Source: Planctomycetaceae bacterium (GTDB lineage: Bacteria > Planctomycetota > Phycisphaerae > Phycisphaerales > UBA1924). Taken from it: a stretch of DNA of 32,956 nt. Numbering within the stretch: the stretch's first letter is position 1; each line of letters starts with the position of its first letter. Shown here one piece after another: positions 1 to 7,699 of the stretch. The stretch lies in the NCBI GenBank assembly GCA_021294835.1, contig JAJTDF010000058.1:1-32956 (forward strand). The letters run 5' to 3'. The position numbers and the translations under genes were made by a program. Under the pieces are notes generated by a model. The model saw nothing but the letters and a program-made list of their open reading frames with translations, was not told where the DNA came from and did not search any database.

Positions 1-258
1 GCCAGCCTGGTCCACGCCCCCTTTGAGTTATCAGCCCTTTGTGCCCCTGTACAACCCCTTCCCATTTCCAGTTTCCCCAGCGCGTTACGGCGGCATGTAA
101 CACTTTCTGCAGGCCGGAACCGTTGCAGCCGCCGTGTTGCTGGCACCGGACGGAAAAATCCGGTACCTTGTCGGGCGTCAATCGTAACTGTTTCAGGGCC
201 GGCTCGGCCCGTTCTTCCGCTCGCTTGAGCACACCCTTTTTCGGTTAGGAGAGAGACC
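1..258 (+). promoter_or_regulatory. Upstream region/leader of the sorted surface protein
   Basis: No gene is seen here. The stretch is less GC-rich than its surroundings and carries two short inverted repeats: ACCGGA (145-150) with TCCGGT (159-164), spacer 8, and GGGCCG (196-201) with CGGCCC (205-210), spacer 3. A clear Shine-Dalgarno AGGAG lies at 247-251, seven bases before the ATG at 259. I recognise no riboswitch family and no convincing -35/-10 pair. It is probably a promoter plus structured leader. Confidence 0.4.
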
Positions 259-921
259 ATGAAGACCACCGCGTGCGCCCTGATGTGCATCCTCGCCGGC
301 GCAGCTGGCGCCCAGGCCCAAGTCGTCCTCGGCGTTACCGAAGGTTCGGCCAACTGGCTCGGCTACATGAACGTGTTTGAGCGCCCCGCCAACGGCGGCG
401 GCTTCGTGTTCGGCAGCCCCTGGGGCGTCGCCGATCTGCGGGCCGAGTTCTCTCCCACCACCCTCACCCTTCTGCCCAACTCCATCAACGACCCCAATCC
501 GTTCTGGTACACCCCCAGCAGCAGCGGCCTGGTCGGCAACAAGACCATGGAAGCCAACCTCTACATCGAGAGCACCGGCGGGGCTCTGAACGGCCAGAGC
601 GTCAGCTTCCAGGGCACTGTCCTCTCCAACACCTTCACCTCCGCCCACCAGGTCTTCGTCTTCATCAAGGACTTCGCTCCCGACTTCTCCTCCGTGAACC
701 AGATCCTGGTTCCCGTCTCCAGCACCGGCGCTTTCAGCGTCAACCTCAACACCATCAACGACCCCGCCCGCAAGGTGCAGTACGGCTTCCAGGTCGTCGG
801 CGAGAACGTCTGGATCAACCGCGCTCCGGCCTTCGGCGGAATGACCATCGCCATCCCGACGCCCGGCGCCGCCGCCCTGATCGGCCTGGGCGGGCTGGTG
901 GCCATGCGGCGCCGTCGCTGA
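259..921 (+). CDS. Exported protein with PEP-CTERM-like C-terminal sorting signal
   Basis: A 220-residue exported protein. Residues 1-20 form a signal peptide (MKTTACALMCILAGAAGAQA). The middle is rich in Ser, Thr, Asn, Gly and Phe, consistent with a beta-rich surface domain that I cannot assign. The C-terminus has the tripartite layout of PEP-CTERM-type signals: a PTPG turn, a hydrophobic stretch (AAALIGLGGLVAM) and a final RRRR. Such tails are common in planctomycetes and are thought to direct sorting to the cell envelope. The start is supported by AGGAG seven bases upstream, and a strong terminator follows. The gene stands alone, so neighbours do not hint at function. Function unknown. Confidence 0.85.
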   Translation: MKTTACALMCILAGAAGAQAQVVLGVTEGSANWLGYMNVFERPANGGGFVFGSPWGVADLRAEFSPTTLTLLPNSINDPNPFWYTPSSSGLVGNKTMEANLYIESTGGALNGQSVSFQGTVLSNTFTSAHQVFVFIKDFAPDFSSVNQILVPVSSTGAFSVNLNTINDPARKVQYGFQVVGENVWINRAPAFGGMTIAIPTPGAAALIGLGGLVAMRRRR

Positions 922-985
922 TTCGCCCTGGATTGACGCTTGTATCGCAGCGGACCACTTCGCTGCACGACTGATCCTCACCGAA

Positions 986-1020
986 GGGCCCCGGCCACAC
1001 GCCGGGGCCCTGTTTCTTTC
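986..1020 (+). terminator. Rho-independent terminator after the sorted surface protein
   Basis: A perfect 10-bp stem (GGGCCCCGGC at 986-995 with GCCGGGGCCC at 1001-1010) encloses a five-base loop and is followed by a T-rich tract (TGTTTCTTTC). Confidence 0.85.
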
Positions 1021-1204
1021 CCCCGGTCAACACTGACACGAACGACCCTGCCAGACGTTTCCCGGACCTGCCGGCGGCCATCTTCTCGCTACAGCCGGCT
1101 TCCCAGACGGCCATCTCCGCGCTGATCGTCCATTCTCACCGCCTCGCGCCGGCCTCGGATCGCTTCCAGCCCGCCGGCCATGCGTTGCATCCGATATTCT
1201 GCAC

Positions 1205-3229
1205 ATGGCAGCACCCTGGCCAGCCCGAGGGCAGGACCAGTCGCGCCGCGCGATCTCCGCGGCGGCGCTTGTTGTCATCCTCTGCGCCGCCCTGCTGCCC
1301 AGCCTCACCCCGACCCTTGCACAACCGTCGGACGGCTCCGCCGCCAACGGCACCATCCCCGTCCCCACCTCCGCTGGCGGCAAGGACGTCCGCCGACCGC
1401 AGCCGCTCTTCCTCACGCCCGACAAGCCCGCCGACAACGACCAAGGCTCGCCCGAGAGCCGGGGCCTGATCGCCGTCCCCCGACAGGCCGGCAAGGCCCC
1501 CACGCCCAGCGGAGCCTCTGGCTCCGCCGCCGGTCCGGGCAACGCCGCCGCGGTCGCCGCCTCGCAGGCTCTGCCGCCCCCGGCCGAGACGCCGGCCCTG
1601 CCGCCGGGCCCTCTGGCCGTCACATGCGCCCTCGCCGAAGGGCTGGTCCGCGTCACCCATGCCGCCAATCCGCAGATCGTGCTGCTTGACGGCTCGGTGG
1701 TGCAACTGGTCAGCCAGACGCCTCTGGTGCCCACGCTGCAACTCTCCACCGAGACCGCCCCCGGCACCGGCGTCGGCTTCGACCTGCACGTCACCTTCGC
1801 CAACCCGACCGACAAGCCCCAGCCCCTGGGCAGCCTCACCCTCGGCGGCATCCGCATGGCCGACACCGTGCGAACGTTCGACTTCGCCGCCGGCAGCGAA
1901 CCGGTCACCCTCGACCGTCAGATCACCGCCCGCGCCGCCGTGCAGCGCGATCGCCCGATCAGCGCTGCTCTCAGCGAACTGCAACTCGCCGGCAGCTGGC
2001 CCCGCAGCCTCTACAGCCCGGTGGCCGTTCTTGCTGATGACCGCTTGACCATGGGCGCATCCATCCTCTACCCCGGCGCGTCGCACCGGCACGGCGTCAC
2101 TGTGATCGTCGGCGACGGACCCCGCATCGATGGCGACGGCGGACCGTGGTGGTATGTCCAGTTCCGCCTCGACGGCATGCTCGCCCCCGGCCGTAACCAG
2201 CACTACACGCTGGCCGTCCGCTTCGCCCCGCCCGACGCCCACTGGCTCACCACCCTGCTGCCCTATCGCGAGTACTTCCGCTCGCTCTATGGCCCGGTGC
2301 AGCACCGCCGCGACCCGCGACCGGTGCTCGCCACCGTCATGGCCGACTCCCGCACCGCCAGTCCCGGCAACCCCCGTGCGTTCCTGGACGCCAAGCTCCG
2401 GCCCGACCTGCACGGCTTTGGTCCGTGGATTCGCGAGATCACCAGCCGTCGCAGCCTCGGCTTCGCACGCACCATGCTCTGGGCCCCCTCCGGGCTGTAC
2501 TCCCGCCACCCCGAGCGAAACTACCCCGCCAACACCCTCACCGGCCTTGACGACCTCCCGGTCATGCGGCAATCCCTCCCGCTGCTCAGCGACCTCGGTC
2601 GCAGCATGAGCGTCGGCTACTTCCTCGGCTCGGTCATGCGGGCCGAACGCGGCTGGGACCGCGCCGTCGAGCCCGAACGCGTCGACTGGTCCAGCGACGA
2701 ATCCCGCTCGCTGGTGCTCAACGAGATCGCCGCCGCCGCCCAGCTCAACGCCTCCGATGTGGCGCTTGCGGGACTTGTCGCTGATGACCCCGCCGCCTTG
2801 ATGCTGATGGTCCGCCTCATTCGCGATCGTTTTCCCACCCTGCGCTTCATCGCCGAGCCCATGCCCGCCGACCTCGTCCACAACCTCATCGGAGGCATCA
2901 CCTCCGATCAGGAAGTTGATCACCCGCACCTGCTGGCCGACTTCATCAACCCCGGGCATGAGACCTGGGTGATCCTGTACAACAAGCGGCTGATCACCCG
3001 TCTGGGCCGCAAACCCACGCCCTCTGAACGCAGCAGCGAGCAGACCCGCTACGCCGAACTGGGCTTCGTGCCCGTGGAACTCAACTTGGCGCCGCTGCCC
3101 CCCGGCACCCTCGCCGCCGATGGCGCCCAGATGAACCTGCCCACGCAACTGGCCATGCCCTCCGGCCCGGCCGCCGACACCCCTGCCACCGCCGGTGTCG
3201 ACCCGTCGCCTCCGGCCGGTCCGCCCTGA
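1205..3229 (+). CDS. Large secreted or membrane-anchored protein of unknown function
   Basis: A 674-residue protein. Residues 1-15 are charged and 16-40 are hydrophobic, ending in TLAQ, which fits a signal peptide or signal anchor. Residues 41-130 are a low-complexity Pro/Ala/Gly linker. Residues 135-345 look beta-rich. Residues 370-630 look alpha/beta, with evenly spaced strands and a segment with several Trp and Asp residues (GWDRAVEPERVDW). This resembles the outline of a TIM-barrel carbohydrate-active enzyme, but I find no catalytic motif I can name. The extreme C-terminus is Pro/Ala-rich. No Shine-Dalgarno precedes the ATG; the start is chosen because it gives a complete signal sequence. 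A CCGGCG/CGCCGG hairpin follows at 3236-3250 without a T tract. Function not assigned. Confidence 0.7.
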   Translation: MAAPWPARGQDQSRRAISAAALVVILCAALLPSLTPTLAQPSDGSAANGTIPVPTSAGGKDVRRPQPLFLTPDKPADNDQGSPESRGLIAVPRQAGKAPTPSGASGSAAGPGNAAAVAASQALPPPAETPALPPGPLAVTCALAEGLVRVTHAANPQIVLLDGSVVQLVSQTPLVPTLQLSTETAPGTGVGFDLHVTFANPTDKPQPLGSLTLGGIRMADTVRTFDFAAGSEPVTLDRQITARAAVQRDRPISAALSELQLAGSWPRSLYSPVAVLADDRLTMGASILYPGASHRHGVTVIVGDGPRIDGDGGPWWYVQFRLDGMLAPGRNQHYTLAVRFAPPDAHWLTTLLPYREYFRSLYGPVQHRRDPRPVLATVMADSRTASPGNPRAFLDAKLRPDLHGFGPWIREITSRRSLGFARTMLWAPSGLYSRHPERNYPANTLTGLDDLPVMRQSLPLLSDLGRSMSVGYFLGSVMRAERGWDRAVEPERVDWSSDESRSLVLNEIAAAAQLNASDVALAGLVADDPAALMLMVRLIRDRFPTLRFIAEPMPADLVHNLIGGITSDQEVDHPHLLADFINPGHETWVILYNKRLITRLGRKPTPSERSSEQTRYAELGFVPVELNLAPLPPGTLAADGAQMNLPTQLAMPSGPAADTPATAGVDPSPPAGPP

Positions 3230-3290
3230 CCAGGCCCGGCGCTTCGCCGGCTTGGCACCGCTGCATCACGGTCACTAACCTGCGGCTGCC

Positions 3291-4208
3291 ATGACCACCG
3301 CCACACCGTCCGCTCCGCCCGCCTCCCGCCTTCGCTCGCTCATGAACGCCGGCTGCGTCGCCATGCCCGGCTCGTTCAACGGGCTGTGCGCCCGGGCCGT
3401 CGCCCAGGCCGGCTTCTCCGCCACCTACGTCTCCGGCGCCGCCACCAGCGTCTGCGCCGGCGTGCCCGATGTCGGCCTGCTCACCCTTGAACACTTCTGC
3501 CGCGTCATCCGCGAAGTCGCCGACTCCTCCGGCCTGCCCGTGCTCGCCGACGCCGACACTGGCTTTGGTGAGGCCGAGATGGTCCGCCGCACCGTCATCG
3601 ACTACACCCGCGCCGGCGCCGCCGGCCTGCATCTGGAAGACCAGCAATTCCCCAAGCGCTGCGGCCATCTCGACGGCAAAGCCCTGGTCAGTCAGGACCA
3701 CATGATCGAGAAGGTGCAGTGGGCCGCCAAGGCCGCCGCTGACCTTCGCGACGCGTCGGGCGCACCCGGCCTGATCATCTGCGCCCGGACCGACGCGCGA
3801 GGCGTGGAGGGCTTCGACGCCGCCGTGACCCGCGCCGCCGGCTACGTGCAGGCCGGAGCCGAGATGATCTTCCCCGAAGGCCTGACCAGCGAAGCGGAGT
3901 TCGGCCAGTTCGCCCAGGCCCTTCGCGCCCGCACCGGTTCAACGCGGGTCTACCTGCTGGCCAACATGACCGAATTCGGCAAGACGCCGATCATCCCCCA
4001 GCAGCGGTTCGCCGAACTCGGCTACGACTGCGTGATCTACCCCGTCAGCCTGCTGCGGGCCGCTATGAAGGCCGTGACCGCAGCCCTCGAATCGCTCAAG
4101 CGCGACGGCTCGATGGCCAGTGTGCTCCCCGCCATGCAGACCCGCGCCGAGTTGTACAGCCTGGTCGGCTACACCCCCGGCGTGCCATGGCCCGCCCCGG
4201 CCCGCTGA
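3291..4208 (+). CDS. prpB: 2-methylisocitrate lyase (isocitrate lyase/PEP mutase family)
   Basis: Predicted to cleave 2-methylisocitrate to pyruvate and succinate, the last step of the methylcitrate cycle for propionate; cytoplasmic. The 305-residue length fits PrpB. Visible motifs are YVSGAA (46-51), the metal-binding DADTGFG (87-93), LHLEDQ (113-118), the active-site KRCGH (122-126) with catalytic Cys124, ARTDA, and FPEG. The conserved C-terminal MQTRAELYSLVGY also matches PrpB rather than PEP mutase or oxaloacetate hydrolase, though close relatives acting on other 2-methyl-branched isocitrates cannot be excluded. No methylcitrate synthase or dehydratase lies nearby, so the rest of the pathway would be elsewhere. 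Confidence 0.87.
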   Translation: MTTATPSAPPASRLRSLMNAGCVAMPGSFNGLCARAVAQAGFSATYVSGAATSVCAGVPDVGLLTLEHFCRVIREVADSSGLPVLADADTGFGEAEMVRRTVIDYTRAGAAGLHLEDQQFPKRCGHLDGKALVSQDHMIEKVQWAAKAAADLRDASGAPGLIICARTDARGVEGFDAAVTRAAGYVQAGAEMIFPEGLTSEAEFGQFAQALRARTGSTRVYLLANMTEFGKTPIIPQQRFAELGYDCVIYPVSLLRAAMKAVTAALESLKRDGSMASVLPAMQTRAELYSLVGYTPGVPWPAPAR

Positions 4209-4330
4209 GCATCGCGCCGGTTTCAACCCCACGCCATTGCCGCAAGAAGGGCCACCGCACCCGGCACGTTCAACTCCAGTCGCGGCCAAATCCACGGTGA
4301 TGAAAGCGGATCGCTCCGGCTGTCCAATTC

Positions 4331-4344
4331 CCCCCCCCCGCCCC
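4331..4344 (-). repeat. G-rich tract (G4-C-G9 on the minus strand) just after nuoC
   Basis: The plus strand reads nine C (4331-4339; ten counting 4330), then G, then four C (4341-4344). On the minus strand this lies two bases beyond the nuoC stop codon, so the nuoC transcript would carry a long guanine run able to form a G-quadruplex. It is also a likely slippage site. Confidence 0.6.
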
Positions 4345-4346
4345 TC

Positions 4347-4910
4347 TCACGAGCTGGTGCGGTCCAGCACGCGGTACATCTCGCGCTCGCCCCGACCGCG
4401 GAGCGGATAGTCCTTCCGCAGCGGGAAGGCCGGGTACGTCTCCCACAGCAGAATCCGCCGCAGGTCCGGGTGGTTGCGGAAGCGGATGCCCAGCATGTCA
4501 AAGGCCTCACGCTCCATCCACTCGGCGCCCGGCCACAGGTCGGTCACGCTGTCCAGATACAACGCCGGATCGTCCGCGATGCCGTCGGTCGGCAGCGACG
4601 GGTCCAGGAACGTCTTGACGAAGAACCGGTCGTCCCTCGCCAGCGACAGCAGGTTGTACACGCAGGCGAACCGCCCCACCGTCTTGGCCGGATAGCCCAG
4701 ATAGTCCACGTAGTGGATGTCGGACAGGAAGTTGAAATCGCAGCGGCTGTCGGACTTGAGGAACGCCAGCACCTCGTGCAGGTCCTGCGGGTCGACGATC
4801 AGCGTGCTCTGGCGGCGGAACTCCGTCGCCCGGAACCGCTTGCCGGCGAACCGCTCCTTGACGATGGCGAATACGGGGTGGTCCAGATTGGGCTTCTTGT
4901 CGCTGCTCAT
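4347..4910 (-). CDS. nuoC: NADH-quinone oxidoreductase subunit C (complex I 30 kDa subunit)
   Basis: A peripheral-arm subunit of respiratory complex I, which sits between the Fe-S subunits and the quinone site. The 187-residue length is normal. The diagnostic family signature is at the C-terminal end: EREAFDMLGIRF (133-144), NHPDLRRILL (146-155) and FPLRKDYPLRGRGE (162-175). The N-terminal half has the expected alpha/beta fold with CDFNFLSDIHYVDY (57-70). No other nuo gene is in the window; the gene upstream on the same strand (4964-5842) ends 53 bp away and looks unrelated. The ATG at 4910 has no clear Shine-Dalgarno. Partner subunits must lie elsewhere, as is seen in some planctomycetes with split nuo loci. 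Confidence 0.93.
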   Translation of the reverse strand: MSSDKKPNLDHPVFAIVKERFAGKRFRATEFRRQSTLIVDPQDLHEVLAFLKSDSRCDFNFLSDIHYVDYLGYPAKTVGRFACVYNLLSLARDDRFFVKTFLDPSLPTDGIADDPALYLDSVTDLWPGAEWMEREAFDMLGIRFRNHPDLRRILLWETYPAFPLRKDYPLRGRGEREMYRVLDRTSS

Positions 4911-4963
4911 GGCTCAGAACATCCGGCAAACCAGCCCCGGCGAAACGCCCGGGCGTTGAAGGG

Positions 4964-5842
4964 TCAAGAGGGTAGACGGCCCGCGGCCGGCGGGGCCCCG
5001 CCAGCCGCCGCCAACCCGGCCAACTTCTCGGCCGCTACCCCCGCCCGATCGGCCTCCAGAACCACCGGCAGATCCGCCGGCAGGTGCGTCCGCCACAGCC
5101 TGACGATGGTCTCCGCAGGCAGCAACCCGTCGAAGAACGCCGTCCGCTTCAGCGGCGGCCCGAAGTCCGCCGTCGCACCGTCCACCTCGGGGCCGGTCGC
5201 GTCCGGCGGGTGCTGCACGTTGGCCAGCACCACCCCCGCCAGCCGCCCGGCCCGGGCCAGATGGCCGAACACCGCGAACATCCGCGTCAGATGGTCCTCG
5301 GCATACCGCAGCATCGATGCGGTGAACATCGCCGCCGGATCGGCCAGAACCTCCAGCCCGGCCGGCACATCGCCCCCCGCAAACAGCGCCGCACACCCGT
5401 TGGCATCGCTGAGCACGTGCCGGGCGTGGGGCCGCAGCGCCAGCCGCACTTCGCCACCGTTTCCCAGCAGCCGCCGCACCGGACCGCGGATCATCGCGGC
5501 GAATCTCGCCCGCCCCGCCGGCCCCCAGGTGCGAATGTCCGGCTCAAACAGGTCGCTCCCCAGCGTGCCCGACCACACCACCGCCCTCGCCACACCGCCA
5601 CGCTCCCCCGCTTCGGACACCCGGCTGGCCGCCGTCAACACCAGCAGCAACGCGCCAGCCCCCGGCTCGCTCGTGCCGCCGTCGAGAAGCAGCGGGTCCG
5701 GGTGATCCTCGCATCCGGTGTCCAGCAACGGGTTGATGTTGCAGAACACCCCCAACGCCCCGACCCCGTTCCCTCCGTGCACCGGCACAATCGGGCCCTC
5801 CAGCCCGTCGTCCAGCGTCGGCGGCAGCACAAAGCAGTTCAT
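4964..5842 (-). CDS. Hypothetical protein, possibly a xylose-isomerase-like TIM barrel
   Basis: A 292-residue protein starting at the ATG at 5842. The frame stays open to a TTG at 5881, but the extra 13 residues look non-coding. No signal peptide or membrane segment is visible. The segment around RLALRPHARHVLSD and GLEVLADPAAMF recalls sugar-phosphate-isomerase/AP-endonuclease-2 barrels, where a strand bearing a metal-binding Glu is followed by an Asp-His. The expected Glu appears replaced, so a catalytic assignment is not justified. The C-terminus is Ala/Gly-rich. It precedes nuoC by 53 bp on the same strand and may be co-transcribed with it. Confidence 0.6.
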   Translation of the reverse strand: MNCFVLPPTLDDGLEGPIVPVHGGNGVGALGVFCNINPLLDTGCEDHPDPLLLDGGTSEPGAGALLLVLTAASRVSEAGERGGVARAVVWSGTLGSDLFEPDIRTWGPAGRARFAAMIRGPVRRLLGNGGEVRLALRPHARHVLSDANGCAALFAGGDVPAGLEVLADPAAMFTASMLRYAEDHLTRMFAVFGHLARAGRLAGVVLANVQHPPDATGPEVDGATADFGPPLKRTAFFDGLLPAETIVRLWRTHLPADLPVVLEADRAGVAAEKLAGLAAAGGAPPAAGRLPS

Positions 5843-5890
5843 GGGCCGCCAGTGTACGCGACCGCCCGCCCTAACCACCAATCAAAGACC

Positions 5891-5915
5891 AAATCTGCAC
5901 GTCCCCTGCAGATTT
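5891..5915. repeat. Perfect 9-bp inverted repeat (AAATCTGCA-N7-TGCAGATTT)
   Basis: The arms are 5891-5899 and 5907-5915, separated by CGTCCCC. Two further T bases follow on the plus strand, giving a weak terminator look, but no plus-strand gene ends here. Its position about 50 bp upstream of the minus-strand start at 5842 fits an operator for a dimeric regulator better. Confidence 0.5.
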
Positions 5916-6081
5916 TTGCCCGGACAGTTCCCACCGCCGCCAGCCACGAAGCCCTGCGGTCGCCATCCGCCCCACCCCCAACCGCTTGGGGTGAAGACCC
6001 GAACCAACGCGTCGAATCCGCGATTTCAAGCAGTTACACGCTGTTTTATCGGCGGCCCGAAGGGCGATATGCTCCGCACCA

Positions 6082-6101
6082 CACCGGCATGGATGCCGGT
6101 G
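6082..6101. repeat. Perfect inverted repeat in the leader of the 6178 gene
   Basis: Nine-base arms CACCGGCAT (6082-6090) and ATGCCGGTG (6093-6101) flank GG. It could be a protein-binding palindrome, or an RNA hairpin of eight pairs with a TGGA loop, about 75 bases before the ATG. Confidence 0.5.
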
Positions 6102-6177
6102 CGCCCGCACCACGCCCGCCCCGGCACGTTCCGGTCGGGTCCCAGCGTCGCGGGCCCTTGGCGAAGGAGTGCCACCC

Positions 6178-6468
6178 ATGTTCGGCTTCAACCTCTCTGG
6201 TTCCGGCGTTTCCACCCGTGCTTCTCTGGCCGCCGCCGTCGCTGCCGAGGAGCAGACCATGAGTTTGGCCAAGCGCTGCCTCATCGATGAGATCCAAGCC
6301 CTCAGCGAAGCCCCCACCCGCCGCGCCTTCTTGATGCAGTTCGACGAGGCCGACCTGGAGCACTACCGCCGCCACCTGGCCCTGCGGCATGAACCCCGCG
6401 ACCGCCAGTCGCGCTGGGTGCGCGAGCCCCTCGAGCCCGCGTTTGTCATGCGTGAATCACGGGTCTGA
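6178..6468 (+). CDS. Small hypothetical protein, predicted helical and soluble
   Basis: A 96-residue protein with no signal peptide or membrane helix. The N-terminal 20 residues are Ser/Gly-rich. Residues 18-70 look alpha-helical and charged (AAAVAAEEQTMSLAKRCLID, then EADLEHYRRHLALRHE), and the C-terminus is Arg/Glu-rich. The ATG at 6178 is favoured because AAGGAG lies eight bases upstream; an in-frame GTG at 6169 overlaps that site and is unlikely. The last 12 bases overlap the 3' end of tilS on the opposite strand. Not assignable to a family. A clean ribosome-binding site, unusual in this window, suggests that it is well expressed. Confidence 0.65.
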   Translation: MFGFNLSGSGVSTRASLAAAVAAEEQTMSLAKRCLIDEIQALSEAPTRRAFLMQFDEADLEHYRRHLALRHEPRDRQSRWVREPLEPAFVMRESRV

Positions 6469-7656
6469 GTCGCGGCCTGGGCCCAACCCGCCGCCGACCA
6501 CCTCCACCGCGTGAGCCGTCACCGTCACCGTTGCCGGCCCGAGCGCAAAGCGCTTCGGATCGGTGCTGCCGCTGCGCACCGCCCGCACCACGGCCGCCAG
6601 CCCGCGCAGGCGCGAGCGGACCTCGCGCTGGGGTCCGGTTTCGCCCGCCGCCTTTCCTAAATCACCGACTACCTGCCACGCCGCCTTGATGGCCGTTGAC
6701 ACCACCGCCGCCGGCTGCCTTCGCAACTCCGCCCGCTGAAAGCGCACCGCCGCCGCCCGCCCGTCCGGGCCGCTGACCACCTCGCGGGCCACCCGACCCG
6801 CCAACGTCTCCAGCGCTTCCGCCGCCCCCCACAGCAGCGGCCCGCTCCGCACGCTCGCGCGGGCGGCTGATGGCCGCGCCGCCAGCAACGGCGGCAGCAC
6901 GGTGTGCCGGATGGCCGCCCGCAGCCGCGAGGTTTCCGCGTTGGTCGGGTCCTCCGCCCAGGCCCACCCGGCGCTCTGGCACAGCGCCTTGGCCTGGTCC
7001 GGGCTGATGCCCAGCATCGGCCGCATCAGCATCGCGCCCCGAGCCAGCCGCCGCACCGGCGCCAGGCCGGCCAGCCCGCGCGGGCCGCTGCCCCGGGCCA
7101 GCGCCATCAGCACCGATTCCAGTTGGTCGTGCGCGTGGTGCCCGGTCGCCACCCACCCGCACCCCGCCGCCTTGGCCATCTCCGCCAGCGCCGCATACCG
7201 CAGTCGGCGGTAGCCCGCCTCGGCGTTCAGTCCGCCACCCGCCGCGGCCAGTCGCACCTCAGCCACCCGCACCGGCACACCCAGCGCCGCCGCCAACGCT
7301 TCCACCCGCTGCGCATCCGCCCTGGCCTCGGCCGCCGGTCGCATGTCGTGGATCACGTGCCCCAGCGTGATCGGCGCCCCCACCGCCGCCAGACAGATCA
7401 CCAGCGCCGACGAGTCCGCCCCGCCGCTCGCCGCCACCAGCGTCGGCTTGCCCCGCCCCGCCCGCCCGCTGGGCCGCTCATCGCACAGCATCCGCCAGGC
7501 GTGCACCACCCGCCGCACCACCGGGTGCCGCCGGTCCGGCAGGGTCACCCGCAACGGGTGTTCGCCTTGCACGGGCGTCCGTCCAGCCGCTGTTTCGGGT
7601 AACTGCCCCAGCGGAATCTGGTGCGCGCTGCGGGCTTTCCCCCCTTCGCCGGGCAT
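6457..7656 (-). CDS. tilS: tRNA(Ile)-lysidine synthase
   Basis: Predicted to attach lysine to C34 of tRNA-Ile(CAU) using ATP, changing its decoding from AUG to AUA; cytoplasmic and normally essential. The 399-residue protein has the N-type ATP-pyrophosphatase P-loop SGGADSS (77-83). Downstream are NAEAGYRRLRYAAL, GHHAHDQLES and EDPTN, all hallmark TilS motifs. The C-terminal region is shorter than in E. coli TilS and has no obvious full tRNA-binding extension. The frame is open to a GTG at 7689; I chose the ATG at 7656, preceded on its own strand by a weak GAGAG. It is divergent from the gene at 7700 with 43 bp between, so the two probably share a promoter region. Confidence 0.88.
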   Translation of the reverse strand: MPGEGGKARSAHQIPLGQLPETAAGRTPVQGEHPLRVTLPDRRHPVVRRVVHAWRMLCDERPSGRAGRGKPTLVAASGGADSSALVICLAAVGAPITLGHVIHDMRPAAEARADAQRVEALAAALGVPVRVAEVRLAAAGGGLNAEAGYRRLRYAALAEMAKAAGCGWVATGHHAHDQLESVLMALARGSGPRGLAGLAPVRRLARGAMLMRPMLGISPDQAKALCQSAGWAWAEDPTNAETSRLRAAIRHTVLPPLLAARPSAARASVRSGPLLWGAAEALETLAGRVAREVVSGPDGRAAAVRFQRAELRRQPAAVVSTAIKAAWQVVGDLGKAAGETGPQREVRSRLRGLAAVVRAVRSGSTDPKRFALGPATVTVTAHAVEVVGGGLGPGRDSDP

Positions 7657-7699
7657 GCTGCTCTCGAGTTGCTCCGGGCGACGATGCACGACTCACTTT

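Larger units (their letters stand above)
5843..6177. promoter_or_regulatory. Divergent intergenic region with two strong inverted repeats
   Basis: No gene is seen in these 335 bases between the unknown minus-strand gene and the small plus-strand gene at 6178. Two palindromes stand out (listed separately at 5891-5915 and 6082-6101). An AT-richer patch at 6023-6050 and a TATGCT at 6068-6073 could be promoter elements for the 6178 gene, but the -35 match is poor. AAGGAG at 6164-6169 is a good ribosome-binding site, eight bases before the ATG. Confidence 0.45.

Noticed and set aside
237..246. Ten-base TTTTTCGGTT shared by the leaders at 237-246 and 17989-17998
   Set aside because: It is short and T-rich, and its distance to the start codon differs (22 versus 83 bases), so chance is likely.
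1136..3148. 670-codon open frame antisense to the large secreted protein
   Set aside because: Gly/Glu/Val-rich shadow without domains; the plus strand has a signal peptide and balanced composition.
3236..3250. Hairpin after the large secreted protein as a terminator
   Set aside because: Six-pair stem without a T tract; too weak to call.
7343..7699. N-terminal extension of the coiled-coil protein frame
   Set aside because: It lies antisense within tilS; the membrane helix begins right after the ATG at 7700.
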